Shown piece after piece: positions 23,774-36,660 of a stretch of DNA of 64,000 nucleotides. Both the position numbers and the translations under genes were made by a program. Source of the DNA: Escallonia rubra (taxonomy: Eukaryota > Streptophyta > Magnoliopsida > Escalloniales > Escalloniaceae). The number at the start of each line of letters is the position of its first letter. Positions within the stretch are counted from its first letter, which is position 1. The DNA lies in assembly GCA_033065855.1 (NCBI GenBank), contig JAVXUO010000170.1, forward strand, positions 186,001 through 250,000. The letters run 5' to 3'. Under the pieces are notes generated by a model. That model did not search any database. It was not told the DNA's origin and worked only from the letters and a program-made list of their open reading frames with translations.

Positions 23774-25167
23774 TTTCCGTTTTTGTTGATTTCATAATGT
23801 TAGTTGTTTCGTGTGGCAACAAACAAAGAAAAGTTATGTGCTAGACGGGGTCTTGGTTTTAAGGTCCAACCGTGCCTTTTATTTCTTCTTTGCTTTTAGG
23901 TAGCAAATTTATATCGAGATAGGATAAAGAACAAGAAAACAAATTAAAATCCGTTTTCATGGGACTCGGAAAGGAAAAGAAGTAAAGTTTGAAGCAAATC
24001 TAGTATCAAGTCACATCTATAGACGTTTCTAATACTTGTAAGACAATAAATAACTAACTGCACAGGTATTATGGTTTCAGTAGATCAACCAAAAGTAACA
24101 CCACACAAAAATGAGATTAAGTTCAACAGATTCAAATCTCCTCATTTTTTATTTCAATCTATAAGCTAACATAATCAAGTACGATATAGACCTGTATCAC
24201 AACATTTACATACAGAGCCCTCCCTTCCCCAAAAAAAGATAAGAGGATAAATATTAGAACAACATGAATTGGTGTTAGTGTGTTACACCATTTTCACCAG
24301 GCAGATAGTCAAAACTTAATTAAGCAGATGACAGTAACTAGAAGTTATACTTTACCGGTTGAATAGAGCTGATACTTGGACCAACTAGTCGCGCAGAAGA
24401 TGCAAGCTGCTGAAGACGTCATAATGGGCGGTAAGTCACAGCATCTAGTACACACCATATGTCAGCATTTAAAGTTGCATCAAAGAAGCAAGAATAAAGG
24501 CGCAGAATAAGAACCTGTGATAAAAGTGAGATGCCAGAAGACAGCCTAGTAAGTTCGTCTGTGAATTATTTTAGCTCCATGGATGCTCTTGCTTCCAAAT
24601 AGTCACTAGTTCATATTACTACATTTTCACCTCCAAGCCATCATACCCTGTTTACTATAGAAACAAGAAGCAGTTGAAAAGAAGTAAGCAGAATACGACT
24701 CTTAGTCAAAAACTGAAACCATATTGTTTGAAAGATTAGAAGTCAAGGACCGTTCCAGTAGAACTTACCTGGCCGGTCCTTTATGCCAATATATGTGATG
24801 CACCTGGCAGCTTAAGTTCGTACGACTATATAATCGAAACTAGCAAATTCCAGTTCATCAGATCAGAAAGACTGCAAGGTTTTTCTGCAGACAAACATAA
24901 CTACTTACATACAGAACCAAAAAAACCCTGCAACTGTAGAAAAATGTTTGTCTACAGCTACACTATAGTTTACCTGGAATCCCCAGATGACACCATAGGT
25001 TGAATAGTCCTGCTCAGCGTGGGAACAGAATCCCATAAGATGTAGGAACATGAAGCCTAAAAGATGTGAGCGGCTGCTTGCTTAATTGCACAAGCAATTG
25101 CAGGGCTTCAACTCAATGTATCTGCAAAAAGTTCATTCATGACTATCTATTGTACCACCAAGCGGCA
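23774..25167. other. Spacer and probable 3' region of the PPR gene
   Basis: I see no coding sequence. The bases just below 25168 probably form the 3' UTR of the minus-strand PPR gene. Several candidate splice-like sites occur on the minus strand between 24400 and 25100, but without transcript data I cannot say whether 3'-UTR introns exist. Confidence 0.4.
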
Positions 25168-28050
25168 TTAACACACAGCTTCAGACGTGTTACATGCATC
25201 AGGGTCTCCTCTGCAACCCCAGAATGCTATTAGATCAACCTGCTTATTGACGATACCACCAGAGTCGTGACTCCTCATACACATCATATTATGAAGACCG
25301 GAGAACTTATCAATGTCTCCACGCTTGATGTAACCTTGAACCGTTGTACTGGATGTCACGAGGTTCTGGTCCATGCCTGCCTTCATTAATTGATCCAAGA
25401 GCTTTTCGGCTTCTATAGTATCCCCTTGCTTAGAAACAAAATTAACTAGAACAGAGTATGTAACATCTGATGGAGTTATCCCTTCTTCTATCATATTCTC
25501 TTTCAGTTGAAGGGCCTTACCAACATTACCAATCTTACAGTATCCATCAATCAAAGTGTTATAGGTGATCACATTTGGAGTAACACCTTTTGAACGAAGC
25601 TTATGAAAAAGCTTCAGTGCTCGATCAAGATTTCCTGATTTACACAGGCCATCTATAAGAGCATTATATGTAGTGATATCTGGAACAAGGCCCTTTTCCA
25701 GCATCTCATCTTTTAAGTTAAAAGCTTCATCCACATCACCAGCAACTGAAAACCCATGGATTAATGTAGTGTATGTAAAATTATCTGGAACAAAGCCTCT
25801 TAGCAACAAAGCAGTGACAAATCTCCTTGCATCATCAGCCTTCCCAGATTTGCATAGCCCTGCAATAGCTACGTTATATACCACATTGTTGGGAAGAAGA
25901 GAAGTCTTCGCACTTTTGTCAAGGAAATTGGCCATACGAAGAACGTCTAGTCTTTTTGTGTCAGACTTGATATATTTGTCAAAAAATTTGTGGTCCAGAA
26001 CTTCACCAAAATCCATTATCTTCTGCAACAACATATTTGCTTCATCAGTCCTGCCAAGCCTGTATAAGCCACTGATAATTGCGCTATATATAATTATATT
26101 GGGAGCTAATCCTTTTTCTGTCATCTCAAAATAAACACTGAAAGCTTTATCCAGCATCCCTTCTCTGCACCAACCAGCAATGAGGGCTCCGTAAGTAACA
26201 ACAGTTGGGGTTAATCTCCTCTCGTGCATCTCAGCAAGTAGATCTGTCACTTTGCCTAGTTTCCTAGTCTTAAAAGTTCCGCTAATAAGCGAGTTATACA
26301 TTTCAGTAGAAGCGGGAATTCCATCCCTTTCCATATCATCCTTAACCATAAAAGCTTGTTCTACATTCCCAGCTTTGCAGTAACCATCGCATAGGGTCCT
26401 ATATGTTATTCCATCAGGTGAACATCCTAGCTGCTTCATCTTGTCAAAAAGCTGTTCAGCTTCAACCATTTTGCCCATCTTGCATAGTCCATTAAGCATC
26501 GTATTGAATGCAGTGCTATTCTTACTAGACCTTGTTAGGAAATGTTTCCACAATGTTAATGCCCTGTCACAATCCCCCAACTTGAAAAGCCCGTCAAGCA
26601 GAGTAATGTATCCAACCTCATCCGGGGAAAAACCTCTTTTTAGCATCAAACGCCAAAGGTGCAAAGCATCATCCAATGCACCAGCTCGGCATAAACCTTT
26701 CAGAAGAGTATTGTAAGTTACATTTGTCATATCTATGCCGTCATGAAGCATCTCCTCACAAAGCTTAAAAGCCTCATTTGTATTACCGTCCCGGCAATAG
26801 CCATCCACTAACGTATTATAGCTGTAAGAATCAGGCTTTAAGTCCCATTTCCCCAATTTTCTTACAACTTCCACTGCTTTATGAACTAGACCGTGTTTAC
26901 AGTACCCATTGATCAAGGAGTTGCAAATAAACAAATTCATCCCCAGGCCTAATGCCAACATTTCATCCCGAATCCTAACAGCATCATCCATTTTGTGGTT
27001 TCGACAGAAACCATCAATCAACACACCATAAGCACGCTCATCCACCACAACCGAACCCTCCTTCATCCCTCGAAGCACCCTCTCTGCTTCTTCCATCCTA
27101 CATTGTTTGCAATAACCCTTTATTAACAGCGTATACGTAACCACATTCATTGGTACTCCTTTCCCATCCATCAACCTCAACACTCTTTCCGCTCCTTCCA
27201 CATCCCCCATCTCAACATACCCATTAATCAAACTCTGGTAAGTCACCGCATTCGGCTCAACCCTCAAATCCTCCATACCCTTCATAAACTCCACCGCTCT
27301 TTCCACTCTCCCATCCTTACAATACGCATTAACCATTATCGTACACGTGTACACATCCGGAACGATCCCAACCCTAAGCACCTGATCGTAAACGCAAAAA
27401 ACCGTGCCCCATTGCCCCTTCCTAACCAAACTACTTAACAAGCTATTACAAGACAGCAAACTCGGCGGGCGGCCCCACCCACACATTTTATCAAACACGT
27501 TTAGTGCATCAGTTACCAACCCCCTCTCAGCAAAAACCTTCAAAATCATATCAAATACCGTAGGCGAAAACGTAAACTCCCTATAATTCGTAACTAATTC
27601 ATCCCAAATTAAACGCATATGGTACCTGTTCTTACAAAGTTCGACCATCTGGTTCAAATACGACCTCGTTTCGTCAAACATTCGGCCCTTAGATAATATA
27701 TGTACGATCTTACAGTATGATTTCAAGTGCGGCTTGAATTTTTTTTGTTCAGAGGCTAACTGGAAGAATTGCAGGCAGGCGTTAGGGTTTAGTTTGAGCT
27801 CTGATAAAACGGCGTCGAGTAGGTCGTCGGAGAAATCGAAGGGGAGGCGGCTGAGGGCGGCGGAGCGGCGGAGGACGAGGAGGCGGCAGATGCGGTCGCG
27901 GAGCTCGGGTAGGGCCAGGTCCGACTCGTCCCGAAGCTTCCACGGGCGGGTTGGAGGCGAGTGCAGCGAGTTGCGGCGGTGGAGTTGGGAGAGGAGGCGG
28001 GAAGTGTACCTGAGTGTTGGGAGAGGCATGACGGCGACGGCGCCGGCCAT
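25168..28050 (-). CDS. P-class pentatricopeptide repeat protein (At1g19290-like)
   Basis: This single-exon gene encodes 960 residues. The N-terminus (about 1-70) is Arg/Ser/Leu-rich with few acidic residues, which fits a mitochondrial presequence. From about residue 150 to the end runs a chain of some 21 repeats of 35 residues, each with the P-class pattern xVTYNTLIxGYCKxGxxxxAxxLxxEM. No E, DYW or SMR domain follows. Repeat order and the N-terminal blocks (for example SLLSCNSLLSSLVRKGQ) closely match Arabidopsis At1g19290, which is about 900 residues long. One repeat-length segment near residues 690-720 is degenerate, as in that relative. P-class PPR proteins bind organellar RNA and act in stability, splicing or translation; the target here is unknown. 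The frame is intact. Confidence 0.95.
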   Translation of the reverse strand: MAGAVAVMPLPTLRYTSRLLSQLHRRNSLHSPPTRPWKLRDESDLALPELRDRICRLLVLRRSAALSRLPFDFSDDLLDAVLSELKLNPNACLQFFQLASEQKKFKPHLKSYCKIVHILSKGRMFDETRSYLNQMVELCKNRYHMRLIWDELVTNYREFTFSPTVFDMILKVFAERGLVTDALNVFDKMCGWGRPPSLLSCNSLLSSLVRKGQWGTVFCVYDQVLRVGIVPDVYTCTIMVNAYCKDGRVERAVEFMKGMEDLRVEPNAVTYQSLINGYVEMGDVEGAERVLRLMDGKGVPMNVVTYTLLIKGYCKQCRMEEAERVLRGMKEGSVVVDERAYGVLIDGFCRNHKMDDAVRIRDEMLALGLGMNLFICNSLINGYCKHGLVHKAVEVVRKLGKWDLKPDSYSYNTLVDGYCRDGNTNEAFKLCEEMLHDGIDMTNVTYNTLLKGLCRAGALDDALHLWRLMLKRGFSPDEVGYITLLDGLFKLGDCDRALTLWKHFLTRSSKNSTAFNTMLNGLCKMGKMVEAEQLFDKMKQLGCSPDGITYRTLCDGYCKAGNVEQAFMVKDDMERDGIPASTEMYNSLISGTFKTRKLGKVTDLLAEMHERRLTPTVVTYGALIAGWCREGMLDKAFSVYFEMTEKGLAPNIIIYSAIISGLYRLGRTDEANMLLQKIMDFGEVLDHKFFDKYIKSDTKRLDVLRMANFLDKSAKTSLLPNNVVYNVAIAGLCKSGKADDARRFVTALLLRGFVPDNFTYTTLIHGFSVAGDVDEAFNLKDEMLEKGLVPDITTYNALIDGLCKSGNLDRALKLFHKLRSKGVTPNVITYNTLIDGYCKIGNVGKALQLKENMIEEGITPSDVTYSVLVNFVSKQGDTIEAEKLLDQLMKAGMDQNLVTSSTTVQGYIKRGDIDKFSGLHNMMCMRSHDSGGIVNKQVDLIAFWGCRGDPDACNTSEAVC

Positions 28051-30568
28051 TAGTATCGGAGAAAGGAGTTCATTTTTAAGGGTGCGTTTGGCGGGAGCAG
28101 AAGCACGGACTCCATGTCCAGACCGTGCTTGCCAAATATGAGCAAGTGCTTCATAGCACTGGCTCCAATGGCGCTTGCTGAGTCGCCATTAAAACAAGCA
28201 GATGGGAGTGCGCATATTAGCCATTTCAATAAGTGAGGAATTGTGATGGTTCTAAATTATTTTTCAAATTCTTATCTGAATCTAATTCACATCCTGCTGA
28301 CTTTTCTTTTTTATATATATCTATTTAGTGTATTAGTATTTTGAGTGAATTTTTTAATATAGCATAGGAGAGTTTACTAAATAAATCAGGGAAGGCAATC
28401 TTTTTTAAAAAAGTCCAAAAAAAATATTTGTCCAAAATTTTCAGGGATATAAAATATTTTTTGAATGAAGAAATTGAGACCAATATTGACTACCGACACA
28501 AGAGATGTGTGTGAATCAAATAGGGAGAAGAAAGCTTCTGATATGACATATACGTCGACAGGATTGGGCTGTGTTCAACGAAGGAGAGGGAATAGATGTT
28601 ACGAACGGCGGGGATGACGAACTGAGGCGCAAACTAGTCTTTCCTTCCTCTTGTGTTTACTCCTTGCCAGCCCACTTAAGCGCTTTGTAGAGCATTCTTG
28701 CTGGGCTGGTTATTCAGAGCCAGCAATTAGCTGTCGAATTTTGTCCCGAAACTAGAAGAGAATCACTTTGGGGTTTAATACGAATAAGAGAAAATCTGTA
28801 CATTCAATGTACTCTACGGATAGAGGATGAGTCGAATTTAGCATTGGTTGACCGTAATAAATGGCTAAGGAAGCAAGTCAAGGGTTCACTCTCAGTAGGA
28901 GAAGACTTGCAACCAGATATGTTCGTTCGGTCATTTAGCATGAACTTCACTGCCCTGCTGCAGTGGTCAAGTAAGCAGTCGCCAGCGACTAAACACTCTA
29001 GTGTGATCGGCTCACTCTATATTTATATGAAATATGCAATTTTGAGTTTTCTTCAGAATTGTTCGCTCATAGCATTTTCACTTCGGAGCAAACTACCCCG
29101 GATAACGGATAGGATATCGCGTTCGGGAGACATGGTCTTAGTGATAGCCAACTTCTATAATTTCGCACGTTAGGGGTTATTTCTTGGTTCGTCTAGTCAT
29201 TAATAACTTGATTATTTTTAGATAATAGCTCTTGCGAATGATGCATGATTATTTTCGTATTGGAGGAGTCGCTACGGGGCATTCTGAAGAATAAAAAAAG
29301 GTTCATTTGATGGGCTGGGAAAAACTCTGCTGCTCTAAGGAGGCAGGAGGAGCCCAGATTCCCCGCAACAAGCTTGGAAAGGAAGAGCTGATCCGTCAGG
29401 CAAAGATGTGAGGAATGAAGAGCGGAAGGACTGAGGCAAGGTGAAGGTTTTTTTGAATAAAAATTATTTATATATATATGCAATTTTATTATCATTTTCT
29501 TTAATACCCGTAAATTATTAAATATTCAATGAAACAAAAAAAAAGTTAGAAACAATGCAAATAAGTATTCTCCTGGTATGGGAATTTGTCTGTGTATTTT
29601 GAAGTTTTGAAAGAAACAGCGTCACCTCCCTTTGACCACCACCACCGACGAAGATGACAACGGCAAGGATTAATCTTGTAAGGCTTTTGTCTTTTTGGTT
29701 TCATCTCTAATTCGTCTCTGCTTTCGCTTGCATACTGAAGAGCGATTGAACATCAACCCATTTGACCCCCCATGCCGATTATGGCATGCGTGATTGGGTG
29801 GCTCAGAGAATTCTGTGGTCAATCACGTCGGATTGGTGTCTGAGATTTCCGTTGTTGGTCGTTGTTCTGAGTTAAGATGTGGGTGACGTTCCACTGCATG
29901 GGTGGCTTTTGCAGGTGATGATGAAGTGATGGTGTGGAGTTGGTGGCATGGGGGACATTGATGGTGTATGGGTGGCTATTTCGGGTTGTGCGGTGGCGGT
30001 GTTTGGAGGTGGTGATGAGTTGGGGTGGCAAGGGTGATACTGTTGGTGGATACTAGAAAGAGTTTCCACCAACTCGCCGCTGACTTTCTTCTTCTTCTCC
30101 TCTTTCAGTGCGCCTATTTCTCTTTAGCGTACAATTTGAAAATACTAAAAACATGTTAAACACATATATAAAATTTTGAAAACTACTTTTTTCATAAGTA
30201 TGTACTGTGCTAAGGTTAAATAACTTATTTTCGCTAAATTCACACCCTTAATAGTTATGAAATTGTGTCTTATATGCATCGTCAAGGCCAGGATGATGAT
30301 AACCTCATTAATATTATCCATGTACTAATATTAGGCTTGTTTTATTGGTTGTTGTTTGACAGAAGAGTTACTTTTCTTAGGCTTTTCATTTGTTTGTCAA
30401 GGCCAGATGATGATAACCTCATTAATATTATCCATGTACTACTTGGCTTTTCTACTAAATACAAATTAAATTCAAGCTCGATATATATCTTTTTTGGTTG
30501 GTTAGCCGTTTGATTTTGTACTCGGTTTTGGTTCTCAATTGAACATCCAGAATTCGCCCGTGTGGATG
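28051..30568. other. Upstream region of the PPR gene and spacer
   Basis: The bases just above 28050 are the likely leader and promoter of the minus-strand PPR gene. No further gene is supported. GGTGG-rich sequence at about 29860-30040 resembles the interior of the element at 62518-63402. A 45-bp segment beginning TCAAGGCCAG occurs twice, at about 30284 and 30398. Confidence 0.4.
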
Positions 30569-30573
30569 CATGT

Positions 30574-31008
30574 TGATATGGGTAAAAAATACCCACCAAC
30601 AGGAAGGTGACACTTGTCACCATCAGACGGCACCAAAACTGCTCCTTGATTCTTAGAGATGTGGGAGTGGCACTTGCCCACCTTTCCACTATCCCACTAT
30701 TTCATTATGAGCAATAACTGCCCTTTAAATCCTGGTAACCTCCCACTAATTAGGATAATACCCATTATGTCAAGTAACATACTCTTTAATACATTCCTAT
30801 AAAATGGAAGTGAAGGGGAGGAAAATGGTAAGTTCTAACGATCTAAGTTATTTTTAGCTATTCTCTCAAAATGGCTTACTGACTTAGGCATCGGAGACTC
30901 TCCGCCGGAGCCCCCTCCGGGGTCCCGGCGCGTCACCGTTTGCTCGTGTTGTGCTTTGCAGGTCTGCTCGCGTGCTCTTTCGGTCCCGGTCAATTTTTGG
31001 CCACAACA
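30574..31008 (+). repeat. 5' LTR
   Basis: It spans 435 bp from TG to CA. A TATAAAATGG box at about 30798 could mark the U3/R promoter. The final third is GC-rich. Confidence 0.95.
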
Positions 31009-31011
31009 TTT

Positions 31012-31028
31012 TGGCGCCATCCGTGGGA
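31012..31028 (+). other. Primer binding site of the LTR element
   Basis: TGGCGCCATCCGTGGGA starts with the TGG expected from tRNA CCA pairing and lies three bases after the LTR. I do not assign the tRNA. Confidence 0.75.
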
Positions 31029-32798
31029 CCGACTAGCCAAGCGATCTTGAAGCAAACACATTGTTGGGCGTAAGAAGAGTTCGGAACAACCACCGGAGAA
31101 CCATCCACAATCCTGTCGGTGCACAAAGGGGCCCACATATGGTTGTTGGTCGACAATGGTGTTCACTGCGCGACGATGCTCTGTCTAACCACGCTAGGCT
31201 ACCACCGCATCATTGCCATCGCGACACAACCCCACTAACATCATTCCCTGTAAATGAAAAGCAAACACATAATGGTATTCAACGTGGCCATATACAACTG
31301 CCATCGACAGGTGGTCCTCCGGTCGGTAAGACGTCACGGCGTCAGCAATGGGCCATCCACCGCCGTGGATTTTTTGTTGGCCATCAACCCAACTGTCGCC
31401 ACCACAATATGCTGCCGTTTTGTTGTCCACCGCTCAATGGATCATTCCCATCAGTCTAGGTGTCCCATCAACCATTGCAGGATGTAGCAACAACCACCAC
31501 GGTCGTACCATCACGGCATCGCCTACCGAAGATTCGCGACCCCTCCACATGACAGCAATCGTTGTCGCCAATCACAGTCTCAAGAATTATCTGACGTCGC
31601 AACCGAGCGACAACTGAGAATTATATGCCGTCGCAAACGAGCGACGAGTTGCCGGCACCACTCCGGCCAACTCCCCACCAACTCAATTCCGCCCAACGTC
31701 ACGCCGTCGCAATTCGTCTTCTTGCCTCTGCGTCACCAGATTTGCCACCAATAAGGGGCTGCCGAAATCTGCGCCTCCTCCTCTAGTCAACCTCTCCATA
31801 ATCGGCGAATTCACTGACCATACCTAACGGTTCTTTTATCCGATCACCACGGAGTTACAACAAAAAAAGAGAGGCAAATAACAGAGATTGGAGAAACATA
31901 GAAGACGGAGCATCGCCGCCATGGGCCTTCGCCAATTTGCTGCCTTGCCGCTGTCGTGACCGGAACAGTCGTCGTCACCAAATGACGGGATGCTATAGCC
32001 ACACCAAACAGCCCATCGCCATGGGCCCTCCTTCTAGCGCCACTGCCGCCAAACACACGCTACGATCAACGACCACACCGCCAAATCACCGATCTAAACC
32101 CCGTCGTTGTGCCGTCCCAATCTGTGACAATCCGCTAAGCAACGTGGCTGGACCACCATGACCGGCTACATACTGCGGGGGCTGCACCAGATTCGTCGAC
32201 GTTGCCGTCATAATTGCCAGCTCCGCCGCGAGATCACCGACGGCAGAACATGTCAACATCACAACTAGCCACGCCAATCGTGGACCAACCACTGCAAATC
32301 GCGATCAACAACAATCGCGCACACCATAGCCTGCAACTGCGGCCAAGGCAACCGCACGACGTCACCATCGAACGGTGGGCTGCTGCCACAACTCCGGCCC
32401 AGTTTCTGCCGTCGCCAGACATACGCCACTGCCACCGGTGTTCCGTCCAAGCCTCCACCATGGAGATCAGTAAACAAAGGGCCTTCGCCATCAATTGACA
32501 AACCTCAAAGGGAAATGGCTGAACCTGCCTCCAATTGTGCCAAATCTTCGATGGAACACGGCTTCACTAGCAGCGGCGCTATGACTGCTGCTCTTGTTGA
32601 AAGAGAACCTAGAAAAAACTATCAGGTGATTTCTTTTCATTACTCAGCTTTATGCTTTTAAGCCTATGAATTTGCATATATATGTTTAAGACCCATAACC
32701 AAGTCTTATTTACACCCATGCCATATGCTCTTTCAAAGCCTTCACGTGTGTAGCCACACATCTTGTACTCATCACTAAAAACATAGTAGACAAACATG

Positions 32799-34250
32799 TT
32801 TGTACACGACATTATATGCAACGGCTATATATTTAAGTGTTGGCGCGTTTAGCATGCACCTCGGTATTGCTTAAATACTTTAGCCTAAGCCTATTAAAAT
32901 TTTGGTCTAGCATTGGCCAATTGCTTCATTTGACTAAGCACCTTCCAGGCATCGAAGGGCTAATAATTTCTTGTTATTATGCCCCATTTACGTTACGCAA
33001 TATGACACATCCAACTGTCTAAACCGAAAAGGTAGTAATGGTATCACAAAGCATGATTATTACTCATATTTTAGCGTTAAAAATATAGTTACCTTAATGC
33101 TCCCCTGCTACATTTTCCCATGACATGTTTTCTCCTGTTACGAGGGTTTATATCGCACCCCACTACATAGTTCAAAGAATACTCACAACCCATGTGGCTT
33201 TAGTTACGCTAAGAGCTTCAAAGGCTCCTGCAGGCCAAGCGTCACATGTTGACTTGTGAAATGGAGACGCATACATTACCACTAATTTGATAACCATGAG
33301 AGCGTCATAGCCACTAGAAGCGCGACCTTCGGCATCCTTGGAAAGGACCTGATCAGATCTGACAAATCTGTTGTTACACAAAACCCAATCTTTGGGATGG
33401 TTCCCTTCACGGCGACGTCATAACACCCCTTCTCTTGAAAGAGAATCTGAGAGGCTGACCCCATACATCAGGTCTCAGGCAAGATGCAAGATAGGCCAGA
33501 TCACCAATGATGCACAGTGGCGACACCACAGTTGGTCCTTTTTTGGTGAAAGAGAAACCGACTTCATCAGGTGCACTCTTTCCATCTTAAGAAATTATGT
33601 TTTAACCCCGTACTTTCGCGTATTTTTGTTCTTGCCCACAATCAAGATTTATTTAAATCTTATAATGTGAATTATCTATCCTGCGCATGAATGACTATAT
33701 TCGTCGCTAAAACTTGTATACACGCATACTTGTTTGTACACGACATAATACACAACAACTATGATTCTAAGTGTTGGCACGCTTAACATATGCCCGCAAA
33801 TACTTAAATACTTTAGCGTAGACCTATTCATTTTTTGGTCTAGCGTCAGCCAATTGCTTCAATTGGCGAAGCACCTTCAGACCATCTGAGTGCTCATAAT
33901 TTCTATTATGCCCCACTTGTGTCATGCAATACGACACATCTTACTTGTCTAGGCGACAGGGTAATAATGGTGTCACAGCGTATGATTACTACCAGTTTAG
34001 TGCTAAAATGCAGTTGTTTTTATCAGCTTATGCGCTCTCTTGATATATTTTCGCGACATATTTTTTCCTGTTAAGAGGTTTTTACTGCAAACCACTTTAT
34101 AAGTGAAAAACAAGTTCACAGCCCTTTGTGGCTTTAGTTACACATAAAGCTTCAGCTATAGCATCATGCTGGCTTGACGTAACAAGATGACTTTCACAGT
34201 AAAAAGGCACACGTTACCAGCAGTCTGGTAGCTCTAAGATAATTGCATGC
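32799..34250. repeat. Internal duplication inside the LTR element
   Basis: Two diverged copies of about 0.5 kb occur at about 32799-33330 and 33732-34250, an offset of 933 bp. Shared landmarks are TTTGTACACGAC at the start, then AATACTTTAG, GGTCTAGC, CAATTGCTTCA, TTATGCCCCA, and GTGGCTTTAGTTAC near the end. The copies differ at many positions, so the duplication is much older than the current insertion. Confidence 0.75.
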
Positions 34251-35535
34251 GTACGCTGATAACATCGCTAGTACATTCGGTAGCCCGGATAGCTCGTGCC
34301 TTTGCAACTGGCAAATCAATGGCCTTACTTGCCAGATTTGCCTAAGTTTATTGCACATCCCCGGCCAACATATCGACAGAGTACGACACCATTTTTTACT
34401 GCCCATCCGGTGACGTTTTGACCATACACTATTTCAACAAATCATGGTCCGATAGCTTTATCTTCTTGTTTAGCCATGTGAACAAGCTATGATCCTCTAG
34501 CTTTACCTGTTCGTCCACCTGAGCCGACAGGCTATGTACTTAAAGTTTTGTAAGTATGCCCTAGACCCAATGACTAAGCAGTCATCTTTACATCTATGCC
34601 TTCTTAGTCAGGGGGGCTACATGTATATAATACTACGACCACTCTTGCACGGAGCCTCCACTTCCCCTCATACGATGGCTGAGCAGCACGACCAGCTCAT
34701 CACCACTCATGCCATGTAAGAATCTATCAAGCAGTTTCAAGCCTTGGTCAATCGTCCCTCTCGAATTTACCGAGCACTACAAACCATCATCTGTCAACGA
34801 CAACCTATGCATTGATGCCTCACCTAACCTTCTCATCATTACGCTGAGAGCTTTTGCAACCAACGTCCAAGGTCACCCGAACGGTGAATTAAAAAATAAT
34901 CTTGCCTTGTGCATCACGAGAATAACCAAAACCGTTGTAATGACCACACACCTTTTCTAAATGACGAGGAGCGTCGTCATTCCAGAAATAAAAATAGCCT
35001 AAAAAAGAGATATTACAAGGCTCACTCATTAGTACCTTAATTGTGCTTTAGCCGCTCATGATCAATTATTTGAGAAGCTCAGCATCACAGTGCCATTAAT
35101 CATTTGGCGCACCTTCAGTAAGGGCATATGCGTTGGTTTAGCCGGGCACCCGGCCTCATCTCAATATAGGGTCGCTTAAACATTGGTCCAGCTAAGCACT
35201 CATACTCCTTTCTTAAGGAGTCATGTAAGCCTCGTAGAGCAAACATGCTCTTTTTGATTCCTAGCTCTCACTCGTTGGAGTAACATGTACTCTAATGGAC
35301 TCCTACCTCTCTGCTCGTTAAACCGAGTAGAGATCCTTCGGATTCCTAGCTCACTGCTTGCTAGAACGAGTGGAAGAGCCTCAATCGACTCCTACCTCTC
35401 AGCTCATCAGACTGAGCAGGGGTCTTTCGAATCCTTAAGTCACTACCTATCGGACCGAGCAGAGATCCTTCAAATTCCTAGCTCTTTACTCGACCAAGCT
35501 GAGTAAAGAAGCCATGAAGGCCTCTACTCAGCCTA

Positions 35536-36045
35536 GACGAGCGTATTTGGTCTTAGCCTCTGCCGAGCAGACGAGCGCATAAGACCCATGCCTCTGCTCT
35601 AGCCGAGTAGACGAGCGTATTTGGTCTTAGCCTCTGCCGAGCAGACGAGCGCACAGACCCATGCCTCTGCTCTAGCCGAGTAGACGAGCGTATTTGGTCT
35701 AAGCCTCTGCCGAGCAGACGAGCGTACAGACCCATTCCTCTGCTCTAGCCGAGTAGACGAGCGTATTTGGTCTTAGCCTCTGCCGAGCAGACGAGCGCAC
35801 AGACCCATGCCTCTGCTCTAGCCGAGTAGCCGAGCGTATTTGGTCTTAGCCTCTGCCGAGCAGACGAGCGCACAGACCCATGCCTCTGCTCTAGCCGAGT
35901 AGACGAGCGTATTTGGTCTTAGCCTCTGCCGAGCAGACGAGCGCACAGACCCATGCCTCTGCTCTAGCCGAGTAGACGAGCGTATTTGGTCTTAGCCTCT
36001 GCCGAGCAGACGAGCGCACAGACCCATGCCTCTGCTCTAGTCGAG
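35536..36045. repeat. 73-bp tandem array in the LTR element
   Basis: Seven copies of GTATTTGGTCT start at 35543, 35617, 35690, 35763, 35836, 35909 and 35982, a 73-bp period with one 74-bp step. Each unit carries two GCAGACGAGCG or GTAGACGAGCG blocks alternating with GCCTCTGC. The repeats are close to identical in the centre and decay into related units on both sides (about 35285-35535 and 36046-36540). The array lies in the 3' part of the element, upstream of the polypurine tract. Confidence 0.9.
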
Positions 36046-36645
36046 TAGGCGAACTCCATTCGAGGTCTAAGCCTCTACTCGCAAAACCGAGCAGACAAGC
36101 ACATTAGACCCCTCTGCCTATACTCGCCTAGTCGAGTATACAAGCTCTTTCCGAGGTTAGTCTCTGTGCTTGCGAATCTGAACAGATAAGCACCTTTAGA
36201 GACTAAGCCTCTATTCTCCATGCCGAGTAGAGGAGCACATTAGTCTCTTAGTCTCTCTACTCACCAAGCCGAACAGACGAGCGCCTTTAGAGTCAATCCT
36301 CCGCTCGCTAACCCGAGAAGACAAATGCATTAGACTCAAAGTCTCCCTGCTTACCCAGCCAAACAAATGAGCTACTTTAAGTCTCTTAAGCCTCTGCTCG
36401 CTAAGTCGAGCTGACAAACACATTAATCTCACTCTCTACTCGCCCAGTAGAGTAGACGAGTGCATCCATTCTCTTTACTCAGCCAGCAGTAGGCGAGCAC
36501 GTTTAAGGCCTCCACTCTGCCAATCGAGTAAACGAGACCTTTACTTCTGGTAAACTTCCAAACACGGAGGACTCTTAAACAAGGGCCCAAAATTCGATGC
36601 TACGACAATCGTCCTAATTCCGCATTCTTACTCCCAAAAGAATAC

Positions 36646-36660
36646 GGAATGGGGGGCAAA
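36646..36660 (+). other. Polypurine tract of the LTR element
   Basis: GGAATGGGGGGCAAA directly precedes the TG of the 3' LTR, as expected for plus-strand priming. The single C is a minor departure. Confidence 0.75.

Noticed and set aside
31061-32500. Many overlapping open frames in the LTR element interior
   Set aside because: They are Pro/His/Arg-rich frames on both strands from GC-rich CCACC and GCC repeats, with no gag or pol motifs.
35285-36432. Arg-rich frames in the 73-bp array
   Set aside because: They follow from the tandem repeat, which is not a multiple of three, and the translations shift frame from unit to unit.
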